Positions 1 through 8,535 of a DNA stretch of 64,000 nucleotides are shown one piece after another. A program made the translations under genes and the position numbers. Source of the DNA: Plectonema cf. radiosum LEGE 06105. Its GTDB lineage: Bacteria; Cyanobacteriota; Cyanobacteriia; Cyanobacteriales; Nostocaceae. Positions within the stretch are counted from its first letter, which is position 1; each line of letters begins with the position of its first letter. The DNA is taken from positions 1-64,000 of the forward strand of contig NZ_JADEWL010000013.1 in assembly GCF_015207665.1 (NCBI RefSeq), read 5' to 3'. A model generated the notes under the pieces. It ran no database searches. It saw only the letters and a program-made list of their open reading frames with translations, and had not been told where the DNA came from.

Positions 1-126
1 TGTGTCATAAACAGGTACATAATACCAAGTTGAAGGCTTGAAATATGGCTTGAGCGGTATGACGGGTAACTGTCACGTACCGTTCTTAGGGGGGTGAGGA
101 CTGGTAACAGTCCAATCCTACCCGAC
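1..126 (+). mobile_element. 3' end of a group II intron (domains V and VI), truncated by window start
   Basis: Positions 52-86 fold as a canonical domain V: GAGCGGTA / TGACGG / GTAA loop / CTGTCA / CG bulge / TACCGTTCT. Positions 89-126 can form a domain VI-like hairpin (GGACTG paired with CAGTCC, with unpaired adenines on the 3' side). Directly downstream, the reading frame of a second intron's reverse transcriptase resumes (RQKTAGIDGV from about 123). So this intron appears to be inserted inside the RT gene of another group II intron. Its 5' end and any ORF lie left of the window. The exact 3' splice site (about 119-126) is inferred. Confidence 0.75.
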
Positions 127-1668
127 AGAAAACTGCTGGAATCGACGGAGTAAAATCCTTGAAACCTACAGAAAGAATGGAACTTGTCAGTAAATTGAAT
201 CTAGATGGTAAGTCACAACCAACTCGAAGGGTTTGGATACCTAAACCTGGAAAGAAGGAAAAAAGACCACTAGGAATACCTACTATCCTAGAAAGAGTAA
301 AACAAAGTCTTCTCAAACTGGCATTAGAACCAGAATGGGAAGCCGTATTTGAACCAAATTCCTATGGCTTCCGAATGGGACGTTCATGTCACGATGCAAT
401 CGCAGCCATATTTACCAATATTAACAAAAAGCCTAAATATGTGCTTGATGCCGATATTAGCAAATGTTTTGACTGCATTAACCATGAAGCACTAATTAAG
501 AAATTGAATACTTTTCCCAAACTCTCACGACAAATTAAAGCGTGGCTCAAATCTGGAGTCATTGACTTTAGTAAGTGGGCAGAAAGGAAGGGTTACAACA
601 ATACGTCAGAAGGAGTACCTCAAGGCGGAGCAATTTCTCCCTTACTGGCTAATATAGCCTTACACGGACTAGAACAACATATAGAAAACAACTTCCCGAA
701 CGATAAAAAAGGACGTTGGATAGAATCTTGGAAAAATTACAAGAAAATGTTCCAATCTCCTAGAATAATTCGTTATGCGGACGATTTTGTAATTCTATGT
801 GAAGAACTAGAACCAGTAATCAAATGTAAGGAATTAGTAGAAAATTGGTTGAAAGAAATCGGACTTGAACTAAAACCTAGCAAGACCAGATTATGTCATA
901 CCTTAGAAAAGTTTGAAAATCAAGAACCAGGTTTTCATTTCCTTGGTTTTGAAATCAAACAATTCCACGTAGGAAAACATCATTCTGGAAAAACTACGAG
1001 TCAGAAACCATTAGGATTTAAAACCATCATTAGACCTTCCTTCATAAAAGTCAAAGTGCATTACGAGCAACTAAACCAATGGTGCGACAAGATGAAAGCT
1101 GTAGATGCATTTCTCATTGATAAAACAGCTTAATCCCATCATAGTAGGTTGGTGCAATTATCAATCGCCTTGGCATTCTAAGGAAACCTTCTCTAAAGTC
1201 AAAAACCTCATGTGGTCAAGATTATGGAGATGGGCAAAACGTCGTCACCCGAAGAAAAACAGGAAGTGGATAGCCAAGAAATACTTCGGCGGAAGTAAAC
1301 AATGGTCATTTGTTTCCAGAAGCGGTACAAATCCTCTTGAACTACTCTGTCACACTGACTTCCCAGCCAGCGTTAAATGGGTAAAAGTAGAAGGGATAAG
1401 AACGCCATATGACGGTGATGAAATTTACTGGAGTAAACGCATAGGGGACAATTATCAAACCATTGACCCACAAAAAGCCCGATTGTTGAAAAGACAAAAA
1501 GGTAAATGCGCCCACTGCGGATTAAGCTTTAAACCTGAAGATTTAATTGAAAAACATCATATTTCAATGAAGTCCAAAGGTGGCAATAATGCTGACAAGA
1601 ACAATATGTTAGTACACTTACATTGCCATGACCAAATACACCAAACTAAGGCTGATGTCACAAACTAA
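120..1668 (+). pseudogene. ltrA: Group II intron reverse transcriptase/maturase with HNH domain, interrupted and frameshifted
   Basis: The product would be the intron-encoded protein that assists splicing and drives retrohoming. The first part (to 1133) carries the finger/palm region with YADDFV at about 774 and FHFLGFEI. The second part (from 1105) carries the maturase region (LNPIIVGW) and an HNH nuclease domain (CAHC, EKHHI, HLHCHDQIH). Two things break it. The N-terminal 60-80 residues usual for this family are replaced at about 123 by the 3' end of another intron. A one-base insertion near 1112-1118 also shifts frame: dropping one base restores AFSLIKQLNP. An open frame starting at TTG 159 exists, but homology begins upstream of it. 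Inactive as read, unless the inner intron splices and the frameshift is a sequencing error. Confidence 0.85.
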
Positions 1669-1762
1669 TGGTGACAGTCGTACACTGAGGAGCGGTGTGA
1701 AGGGAAACTTTCACGCACCGTTTTGGAGACCAGTGAGGGAAGGTGACTTCCCCACTGAGTTT
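127..1762 (+). mobile_element. 3' portion of the outer group II intron, inserted in tnpB
   Basis: This segment holds the RT/maturase/HNH reading frame followed by a second domain V (about 1690-1724, AGCGGTG ... GAAA loop ... CG bulge ... CACCGTTTT) and a domain VI hairpin (about 1730-1757, CAGTG/CACTG stem). Immediately after it the sequence codes for the middle of a TnpB protein (YFLSDSQGN from about 1763), so the host gene of this intron is a transposon nuclease gene. The 5' half of the intron is outside the window, to the left of the inner intron. The 3' boundary is accurate to perhaps 10 bases. Confidence 0.75.
1689..1757 (+). ncRNA. Group II intron domain V and VI of the outer intron
   Basis: Domain V is recognised by the AGC triad near its 5' base, a GAAA terminal loop at about 1704, a two-base CG bulge and closure by CACCGTTTT. 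The following hairpin CAGTG-A-GGGAAG-GTGA-CTTCCC-CACTG sits in the domain VI position. The unpaired A I can see is on the 5' strand rather than the usual 3' strand, so a normal branch-point A is not obvious. Confidence 0.7.
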
Positions 1763-2387
1763 AATTATTTCTTGAGTGATAGTCAAGGAAACATCGAAGA
1801 TAATCCACAGTTTTATCGTCAGGGAGAAAGACAATTAAACCGTCTGAATCGTCACAAATCTAAAAAGTATAAAAAAGGTAAACCACAGTCTCAAAATTAT
1901 CATAAAGCTAGAATCCGTTATGCCCGTAAACATTTAAAAGTAAGTAGGCAGCGAGAAGAGTTTGTTAAAAAAGTAGCACTCCGTTTAATCCAATCTAACG
2001 ATTTGGTAGCTTATGAAAATTTGAATGTTAAAGGTATGGTAAGAAATCGAAATCTAGCTAAGTCGATAACTGATGCAGGATGGTCGTCCTCCTCGTCGCT
2101 GGTTGGATTATTTTGGCTATAAATATGGAAAGTTAACAATTGCTGTTGCTCCCCATAATACTAGTCAGAATTGTTCTAATTGCGGTGAAAAAGTGCAAAA
2201 GTCTCTATCAACTAGAACCCATATTTGTAATTATTGTGGATACATAGAAGATCGGGATATTAATGCAGCAATTAATATTTTGCACAAGGGATTAAGTACG
2301 GTGGGGCACACCGGATCTTATAAGCTTGGGGAGATAGAACCACTGGTCGGATTGGAGAAATCCTGTTCGGTTAAGTTGTATCCGTGA
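1763..2387 (+). pseudogene. tnpB: TnpB (OrfB) of an IS200/IS605-type element, interrupted by group II intron and frameshifted
   Basis: Encodes the C-terminal two thirds of an RNA-guided TnpB-family nuclease. Visible are the YFLSDSQGN strand after the first RuvC aspartate, a basic helix, the RuvC-II glutamate in YENLNVKGM, and in the second frame (from about 2090) the zinc finger CSNCG...CNYCG and the final EDRDINAA aspartate. The 5' exon lies left of the window because the intron split the gene. A net one-base shift around 2087-2095 (DAGW region) breaks the rest. The gene is followed by its own right-end hairpin. No tnpA is seen. It is certainly a TnpB relic; the exact intron insertion codon is uncertain. 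Confidence 0.85.
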
Positions 2388-2426
2388 ACCAAGAATCCCC
2401 CGCATTCTATGCGTGGGGAGTGTCAA
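2375..2426 (+). repeat. Right end of the tnpB element (hairpin)
   Basis: This 52-bp end contains the hairpin CCCCCGCAT-TCT-ATGCGTGGGG followed by AGTGTCAA, typical of IS200/IS605 right ends. By eye it is identical, base for base, to 11579-11630, where no tnpB is attached. Confidence 0.8.
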
Positions 2427-2911
2427 ATTTTCTGTTTCCGATACTTAGTGATTTGGAACTAGCACGCATCCCAAGGTATGAACTTAAGCACTTACTTTAA
2501 GCGTAGAAATTTAATCCTAAATCTGGTCAGCTAAGAGTTTCAGGATTATGCCTGAAGCTCAGACCGATTGCGGGCTGAGTTGCTGACTTGTGTTTATCGG
2601 ATTTTGATTTTAGGTACTCTGCTTACTTATAAGAATCAAAACTCCCGAAATTCCATAATTCGTTACAAAAGTTCATAATATTCTTTTAGACCCCCAATCT
2701 CCCCAACCCACTTTGCGAGAGCGAAATGACGTATGCAAGTGGCTCTCCTTATTTAAGGGGGCTTTGCGTAAGTCTTAAAATATAAACTTTTGTCAAATAA
2801 ATCCGAGTTTTGTGTAAAACTAGATCATGAAGCCATATCTAAATATAGAGGGAAAGCAAACTTTTAGAGCGCCCAATGAATTCAACCTCTATATACCTTT
2901 TAAGGTTGAGA
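2427..2911. other. Intergenic stretch without recognised gene
   Basis: AT-rich sequence. A segment at about 2693-2770 is of the type CCCCCAATCTCC...AAGGGGGC, with partly self-complementary ends. The motif GTTTTGTGTAAAAC at about 2807-2820 recurs near 7290-7305. No convincing reading frame and no RNA gene was recognised. Confidence 0.5.
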
Positions 2912-3425
2912 ATGGTTACTGATGAAGCAGGATTGAATTTATCAATGTCACGTTTATTCGCAAGGGCTGTAGATGGTGAAAGATGGTGAAACAGCGGTTG
3001 GTAGTGTTCCTGGAAGCAAAGGTGGAAATGTTTATTTAATTGGTGCCTTAAACCTTGATGGAGTTGTTGCTGCAATGACCGTGCCGGGAAGTATAAATAC
3101 TGATATATTTGTCATTTATATAACTGAAATTTTAGCGCCTCAGTTTTGGGAAGGAGCAATTGTCGTAATGGATAATCTTAAAGTTCATCACGCCGATCAT
3201 GTAAAGGTCGCAATTGAGTCAGTCGTCGCGAAAATTAAGTTTTTGCCGCCTTATTTTCCCGACTTATCACCCATAGAACTTTGTTGGTCTAAATTAAAGC
3301 AGTTTCTTCGTTCTTGCGAGGCGCGTACTCTTGAATCACTCGACCAAGCAATGACTGAGGCTGTAAATTATATTACTGAAGATGATACCCTGGGTTGGTT
3401 TAACCACTGTGGTTTATTTAGCTGA
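2912..3425 (+). pseudogene. IS630-family transposase, C-terminal half, broken
   Basis: The catalytic DDE domain of an IS630/Tc1-like transposase is visible: first acidic motif VTDEAGLNLSMSRL (from 2912), second VVMDNLKVHHAD, third in LSPIELCWSKLKQF. The N-terminal helix-turn-helix half is missing. The frame is broken by a 10-bp tandem duplication (AGATGGTGAA at 2971-2980 and again 2981-2990). Removing one copy restores ARAVDGETAVGSVPGS. It ends at a normal C-terminus (stop 3423-3425). Non-functional. Confidence 0.85.
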
Positions 3426-3662
3426 AAATTGCTGTAATAGTTAAGGTATCGAATAAAGTGACCGAATAAGTGGGGAAGAAATTACTGAAAAGAAAGTGCA
3501 TTCTCCATACAGTATTGTTTTGTAAATTTTATAAACATATTGTCTAATTTTGCATAAAACTTGTCAACCAAAACTGATAAATATATGAGACAGTTGCAAC
3601 AGCCACTCATTGTCTTTTACTTAATAGTGGCTGTATTGCTTGCAGACGTTAGGGGGAATGTA

Positions 3663-6600
3663 ATGGCGGTAGTGCGTTTTGGTTGGTTGGTGGGAATAAC
3701 AATGGGGAGTGCCATGTGGATAAAGGGCGCTGTTGCCCAAATTACTCCAGATTCCACTTTACCTAATAATTCCATCGTTACACTAAATGGAAGCACCTTC
3801 AATATTACTGGTGGAGCCCAAACAGGCAGTAACTTATTCCACAGCTTTCAAGATTTCTCTGTTCCTACTGGTAGTACTGCTTCTTTTAACAATACGGTTG
3901 ACATTCAGAACATTATCAGCAGGGTAACAGGTGGGTCGGTTTCTGATATTGATGGGTTAATTAAAGCTAACGGTAGTGCGAATTTGTTTTTGATTAATCC
4001 CAACGGGATTATATTTGGTGAAAATGCTAGTTTAAATGTTGGGGGTTCATTTGTTGCATCCACCGCCAACGCTATTCAATTTGGCGAACAAGGGTTTTTT
4101 AGCGCTACGAATCTCACAAACAATGCACCCTTGTTGACAGTTAATCCATCAGCTTTATTCTTTAACCAAATTGCTGCACCTATCCAAAATAACTCAGTAG
4201 CGCCAGCAGGAACAGAACTGGCGGGTTTTGATGTATTTGGTTTGCGTGTTCCAGATGGTAAGAGTTTACTGCTTATTGGTGGTAATATCAACATGGATCG
4301 CGGTCAACTGAATGCCTATGGTGGTCGAGTTGAGTTGGGAGGATTGGCTGACTCTGGGACAGTAGCGCTAAATGTGAATGGTGACAATGTGAGCGCGGGC
4401 TTTCCAACTGAAAGTGCTTTTGCTGATGTATCACTTACTAATCGCGCTAGTGTATGGGTAGAAGCAGGGAACAGCGGTAGTATCATAATTAACGCTCGAA
4501 ATTTAGATATTACCAAAGGAAGTACCTTGAGCGCTGGTATCGGTCAAGGGTTGGGTTCTGATGGCTCTGTAGCAGGCGATATTGCGCTTAATGCTACTGG
4601 GGAAATAACAGTTGTAGATAGCAATATTGTTAATAATGTGCGAGCAGATGCAGTGGGTAATGCTGGAAACATAAGAATTAGTGCTGATTTTCTAGAATTA
4701 ACCAATGGCGCTCAACTTCAAGCCAACACCAGTGGAAAAGGTGATGCAGGGAATGTGATAATTGATGTTCGTGGCAATGTCTCTTTTGATAATATGAGCG
4801 CTGCTTTCAGCACTGTAGAACGAACAGGAGAAGGAAAAGGTGGAAATGTTCAAATTAGCGCTGATTCTCTAGAATTAACCAATGGCGCTCAACTTCTTGC
4901 CAGCACCCGTGGAAAAGGGGATGCAGGGAATGTGATAATTGATGTCCGTGGCAATGTCTCTTTTAATGGGACTTCCAGCGATGGCAGATTCTTTAGTGCT
5001 GCTTTCAGCAGAAGTGCTGCTGAAAGCATAGTAAATGAGGGTGCTGTAGGAAAAGGTGGGAATGTTCAAATTAGTGCTGATTCTCTGTCTTTAACCAATT
5101 TCGCTCAACTTGTTGCCGACACCCGTGGAAAAGGAGATGCAGGGAATGTGATAATTGATGTTCGTGGCAATGTCTCTTTTGATAATATAAGCGATGCTTC
5201 CAGCACTGTAGAACGAACAGGAGAAGGAAAAGGTGGAAATGTTCAAATTAGTGCTGATTCTCTGTCTTTAACCAATGGCGCTCAACTTCTTGCCAGCACC
5301 CGTGGAAAAGGGGATGCAGGGAATGTGATAATTGATGTTCGTGGCAATGTCTCTTTTAATAATATAAGCACTGCTTACAGCAGTGTAGAACGAACAGGAG
5401 AAGGAAAAGGTGGAAATGTTCAAATTAGTGCTGATTCTCTGTCTTTAACCAATGGCGCTCAACTTCTTGCCAGCACCCGTGGAAAAGGGGATGCAGGAAA
5501 TGTGATAATTGATGTCCGTGGCAATGTCTCTTTTGATAATATGAGCGCTGCTTCCAGCACTGTAGAACGAACAGGAGAAGGAAAAGGTGGAAATGTTCAA
5601 ATTAATGCTGATTCTCTGTCTTTAACCAATGTTGCTGAACTTCTTGCCAGCACCCGTGGAAAAGGGGATGCAGGAAATGTGATAATTGATGTCCGTGGCA
5701 ATGTCTCTTTTGATAATATGAGTACTGCTTTCAGCACTGTAGAACGAACAGGAGAAGGAAAAGGTGGAAATGTTCAAATTAGTGCTGATTCTCTGTCTTT
5801 AACCAATGGCGCTCAACTTCTTGCCAGCACCCGTGGAAAAGGGGATGCAGGGAAGATTGAAATTAACGCTCCTAATAGAGTAAGTGTCTCCGGAACCAGT
5901 TCAATTACAGGACTCACCAGCGCACTGTTCACATCAACTTTTCCTAGTTCTACTGGTATTGGTGGCGATATCATTGTAAACACCACAAACTTGCGTGTCT
6001 CAGATGGTGCAGTGTTAGATACACGAACAAACAATAATGGCAATGGTGGCAATATTACGTTAAATGTCAGACAAGCTGAGATTTTAAACGGTGGGCAACT
6101 TCTTTCTACATCTTCTAGCGCTGGAAATGCGGGAAAAATTACAGTGAATGCCACAGATAGAGTTATTGTTGATGGTAGCGATCGCACTTTTAATGACCGT
6201 GTTGCTCAATTTGGTAGAGCAGTTTCACCTATTGATGATTCTAGTGGTGTATTTGTTCGTGCTCAAAGCACAGGTAGCGCAGGTAGCATCGAAATAACCA
6301 CCCCTCAAATTCGCCTAGATAACACCGCAACAATTAGCGCAGAATCTGAGTCAGGTAGCGGCGGTAATATCAACCTGTTTCCTACCAACTTCCTGATCCA
6401 TCGTCGTGGTAGCCAAATCTCTACCAGCGCAGGCACCGCACAGCAATCCGGAGATGGCGGTAACATTGATATTAACACCCCCAATGGCTTTATCATTGCC
6501 GTTCCTAACGAAAATAGCGACATTAGCGCTAATGCGTTTGAAGGTCAGGGGGGAATAATCAAGATTAACGCTACTGGTATTTATGGTATCGCCCCACTCA

Positions 6601-7103
6601 GCCGAGAAGACCTCCAGCGCAATAGCCCTGGTTTAAACCCAAGTGAAGTTCCCACAAGTGACATCACCGCTATTTCGCAAACGAATCCGACACTTAGCGG
6701 TACTATAGAACTTAATACACCTGAAGTTGATCCCAACAGTGGTTTAGTTGAATTGCCAACAATACCAGTAGACACCGAAGTAGCCCAAGGTTGCTACACT
6801 CCTGGTTACGCCCAAAGCAGTTTCGTCATCACCGGGCGCGGTGGTTTACCTCCCAATCCAAAAGACATTCTTACTCCTGATGCAACCCAAATAGATTGGG
6901 TATCTGTTAAACCTAGTAACAATAACCGTTTCTTACCACCTGTCACCACCAAACCAACTACCTCCATTCCCAAACGTATTGTTGAAGCCACAGGTGCAAC
7001 ACTAAACGCTAAAGGACAAATAGTCCTCACCGCTAATTCATCAACCGTTACTCCTCTAACTTCCAAACAAAACCCACCTCAGTGTCATGGTCATGGTAAA
7101 TAA
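3663..7103 (+). CDS. Filamentous haemagglutinin N-terminal domain protein (two-partner secretion exoprotein, TpsA)
   Basis: Likely a large beta-helical protein exported across the outer membrane by a TpsB-type partner, which is not in this window. With the ATG at 3663 (SD AGGGGG at 3651-3656) the signal peptide is short, MAVVRFGWLVGITMGSAMW..., cut near AVAQ. The haemagglutination/TPS domain follows immediately (ITPDSTLPNNS, HSFQDFSVP, NPNGIIFGENA; about residues 27-160). The middle is built of near-identical 59-residue units (see repeat). Later parts are further beta-strand repeats with GNGGNI/GDGGNI motifs. A C-terminal tail (TPGYAQSSFVITGRGGLPPN) resembles that of other cyanobacterial members. 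An open frame extends upstream to TTG 3561 and contains another hydrophobic stretch, so a longer start is possible. Role in adhesion or cell-surface contact is inferred from the family. Confidence 0.85.
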   Translation: MAVVRFGWLVGITMGSAMWIKGAVAQITPDSTLPNNSIVTLNGSTFNITGGAQTGSNLFHSFQDFSVPTGSTASFNNTVDIQNIISRVTGGSVSDIDGLIKANGSANLFLINPNGIIFGENASLNVGGSFVASTANAIQFGEQGFFSATNLTNNAPLLTVNPSALFFNQIAAPIQNNSVAPAGTELAGFDVFGLRVPDGKSLLLIGGNINMDRGQLNAYGGRVELGGLADSGTVALNVNGDNVSAGFPTESAFADVSLTNRASVWVEAGNSGSIIINARNLDITKGSTLSAGIGQGLGSDGSVAGDIALNATGEITVVDSNIVNNVRADAVGNAGNIRISADFLELTNGAQLQANTSGKGDAGNVIIDVRGNVSFDNMSAAFSTVERTGEGKGGNVQISADSLELTNGAQLLASTRGKGDAGNVIIDVRGNVSFNGTSSDGRFFSAAFSRSAAESIVNEGAVGKGGNVQISADSLSLTNFAQLVADTRGKGDAGNVIIDVRGNVSFDNISDASSTVERTGEGKGGNVQISADSLSLTNGAQLLASTRGKGDAGNVIIDVRGNVSFNNISTAYSSVERTGEGKGGNVQISADSLSLTNGAQLLASTRGKGDAGNVIIDVRGNVSFDNMSAASSTVERTGEGKGGNVQINADSLSLTNVAELLASTRGKGDAGNVIIDVRGNVSFDNMSTAFSTVERTGEGKGGNVQISADSLSLTNGAQLLASTRGKGDAGKIEINAPNRVSVSGTSSITGLTSALFTSTFPSSTGIGGDIIVNTTNLRVSDGAVLDTRTNNNGNGGNITLNVRQAEILNGGQLLSTSSSAGNAGKITVNATDRVIVDGSDRTFNDRVAQFGRAVSPIDDSSGVFVRAQSTGSAGSIEITTPQIRLDNTATISAESESGSGGNINLFPTNFLIHRRGSQISTSAGTAQQSGDGGNIDINTPNGFIIAVPNENSDISANAFEGQGGIIKINATGIYGIAPLSREDLQRNSPGLNPSEVPTSDITAISQTNPTLSGTIELNTPEVDPNSGLVELPTIPVDTEVAQGCYTPGYAQSSFVITGRGGLPPNPKDILTPDATQIDWVSVKPSNNNRFLPPVTTKPTTSIPKRIVEATGATLNAKGQIVLTANSSTVTPLTSKQNPPQCHGHGK
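4660..5865 (+). repeat. 177-bp tandem repeats inside the haemagglutinin gene
   Basis: Successive copies begin with GAACGAACAGGAGAAGG at 5211, 5388, 5565 and 5742, exactly 177 bp (59 codons) apart. More diverged copies lie upstream from about 4660. The unit encodes GKGGNVQISADSLSLTN... then GDAGNVIIDVRGNVSF. One unit near 4965-5045 carries a short extra insertion. High nucleotide identity suggests recent duplication or gene conversion. Confidence 0.9.
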
Positions 7104-7363
7104 AGTTACATGATTTAGCTACTGAAGTTAGTGAGGTAAAAACTTGTCGCAGCAAATATCAGCGTATTTTTGACTGCAATTAGATGAATCTGTTTATACC
7201 AATTGCCCGAACAACACTGAATTGAATTCCAAATATACAAACTTCGTCAACGGCAACTCGGTTATTTATAAAGTTTTGTTAAGAAATAGCGTGTTTTGTG
7301 TAAAACTCCTGCGCCTAAACTAAATAGAGTGTAGAAGTTTTTCTTGAAAGGAGCAAAAATACT

Positions 7364-7588
7364 ATGGCATCAAATGTCGTTATCAGTTTCCTTAATGTTC
7401 TCGAAACGCCCTCAATCCTGAAGAACGCACTCTTCGTGGCTGTAGCAACACCCATAACATCACCTCCATTGGTGGTACGTAATGCGGCGATAGTACACAC
7501 GACAATTTACAAAGCTTTGATGCAGGCATCACCGAACACAGGTGTGTCATACAAAGCTATTGCATCGCAATTATTCGGAACTTGCTAG
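7364..7588 (+). CDS. Small hypothetical ORF (74 aa), doubtful
   Basis: ATG start preceded by a good SD (GAAAGGAG at about 7346). The product is alanine/valine-rich, with a hydrophobic stretch (LFVAVATPITSPPLVV), and ends in FGTC. I recognise no family. It lies between the haemagglutinin gene and an IS607 end relic, so it may be a leftover rather than a functional gene. The spacing and SD are the only positive evidence. Confidence 0.3.
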   Translation: MASNVVISFLNVLETPSILKNALFVAVATPITSPPLVVRNAAIVHTTIYKALMQASPNTGVSYKAIASQLFGTC

Positions 7589-7688
7589 GCGTTAGGTAAT
7601 TTGTTTAATAAATACTTATTTAGCAACAATTCTGAGATTTCCCATCTTGTTAATACCGGCAGTGAGAGAGTTAGTCCCAATTTTTTAA

Positions 7689-7827
7689 GACCGGGATTTG
7701 AACGCCGCAATTAATTTATGTAAGGCTGTCAGTTAGGCAGTTTCAGCCTGTGGATGGGAAGTAGCCGACTACCCCAGTTTGAAGCAGGAAGTAAACGCCA
7801 AAATGATATATGTCTAGATTTGTCTAG
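7689..7827 (+). pseudogene. 3' tip of tnpB plus right end of an IS607-type element (relic)
   Basis: Positions 7689-7736 encode DRDLNAAINLCKAVS and a stop, the typical last residues of an IS607-type TnpB (compare DRDLNAAINLSRLVKAC in the intact copy ending at 36590). About 75 bases later the sequence TGTCTAGATTTGTCTAG (7811-7827) is identical to the terminus of the intact IS607 right end at 36664-36680. Only the end of the element, including the region that would encode the guide-RNA scaffold, survives. Nothing else of the element is present upstream. Confidence 0.75.
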
Positions 7828-7839
7828 TTATAGGTAGTT

Positions 7840-8535
7840 TTGAGTAAGTTTTATGTAACGGTTGATCCCAAAGAATTTAAGGAAGAAGTCAAATTTGAAA
7901 GCAACGAAATTAATTTAGAAGCAACGGGAGAATACATCTTAGGGGTACAAAGATTATCAGATTTTGTCGGGGTGATTGACGGACGTGACCCAAATGCTTT
8001 ATTTGATAATCAAAATATCCGCAGCAGTGCAGACCTTCTTTTAGCTCGTATACCCGTTGGTAAGGATGATGTTCGGGATAGACCACGAGATATTGCTATA
8101 ACTAACGATGGTAGTCGTGCATACATTACTTTAGAAAATACAGGTCGGATTGCTTTAATTGACCCGATGGTGTTGCAACAAGTTGATATCAATCCTCAAA
8201 CTGAAGATGTTGTTGATTTGATTAATTTGGGTGCGGATGCTTCTCCGAGGTCAATTGTGATTGATTCACGCGACCAGTACGCATATATTGCTGATAGCCG
8301 GATTGGGGTTATTTACGTAGTTGATGTTGATAGCAACTCCGATAAATATCACCAAGTTGTCGAAAAAATTCAGGTGAAACCAGCACCCTATGGGTTGCGG
8401 GAAATGGCAATTAGTAGTGACGGTCGTCGTTTATTTGTTACCGCACCTAGTACTGTTTCTTCGTACACTCTAGACCTACAGAAGAGTCAAATTATTGTTG
8501 ATCGCAATCTTCAATGCCACAGCAACCGGCGATGA
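7840..8535 (+). pseudogene. Beta-propeller (YVTN-type) fragment of a large surface protein
   Basis: Encodes propeller-like repeats: RPRDIAITNDGSRAYITLE, SPRSIVIDSRDQYAYIADS and LREMAISSDGRRLFVTAPS, a pattern of YVTN/lactonase-type seven-bladed propellers. Only about three blades are present. The open frame starts at a TTG (7840) just 12 bases after an IS607 end relic, so the 5' part is probably lost. At about 8495-8535 it runs out of frame into a PKD-domain segment in a different frame, without a natural C-terminus. Likely a remnant of one of the giant extracellular proteins common in filamentous cyanobacteria. Confidence 0.6.

Noticed and set aside
4660-5865. CRISPR array in the regular 177-bp repeats
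   Set aside because: Unit length, full-length identity and continuous reading frame show protein repeats.
5813-6187. 124-aa open frame antisense to the haemagglutinin gene, and several others nearby
   Set aside because: Mirror image of a highly biased repeat-rich coding frame; no start signals and no recognisable motif.
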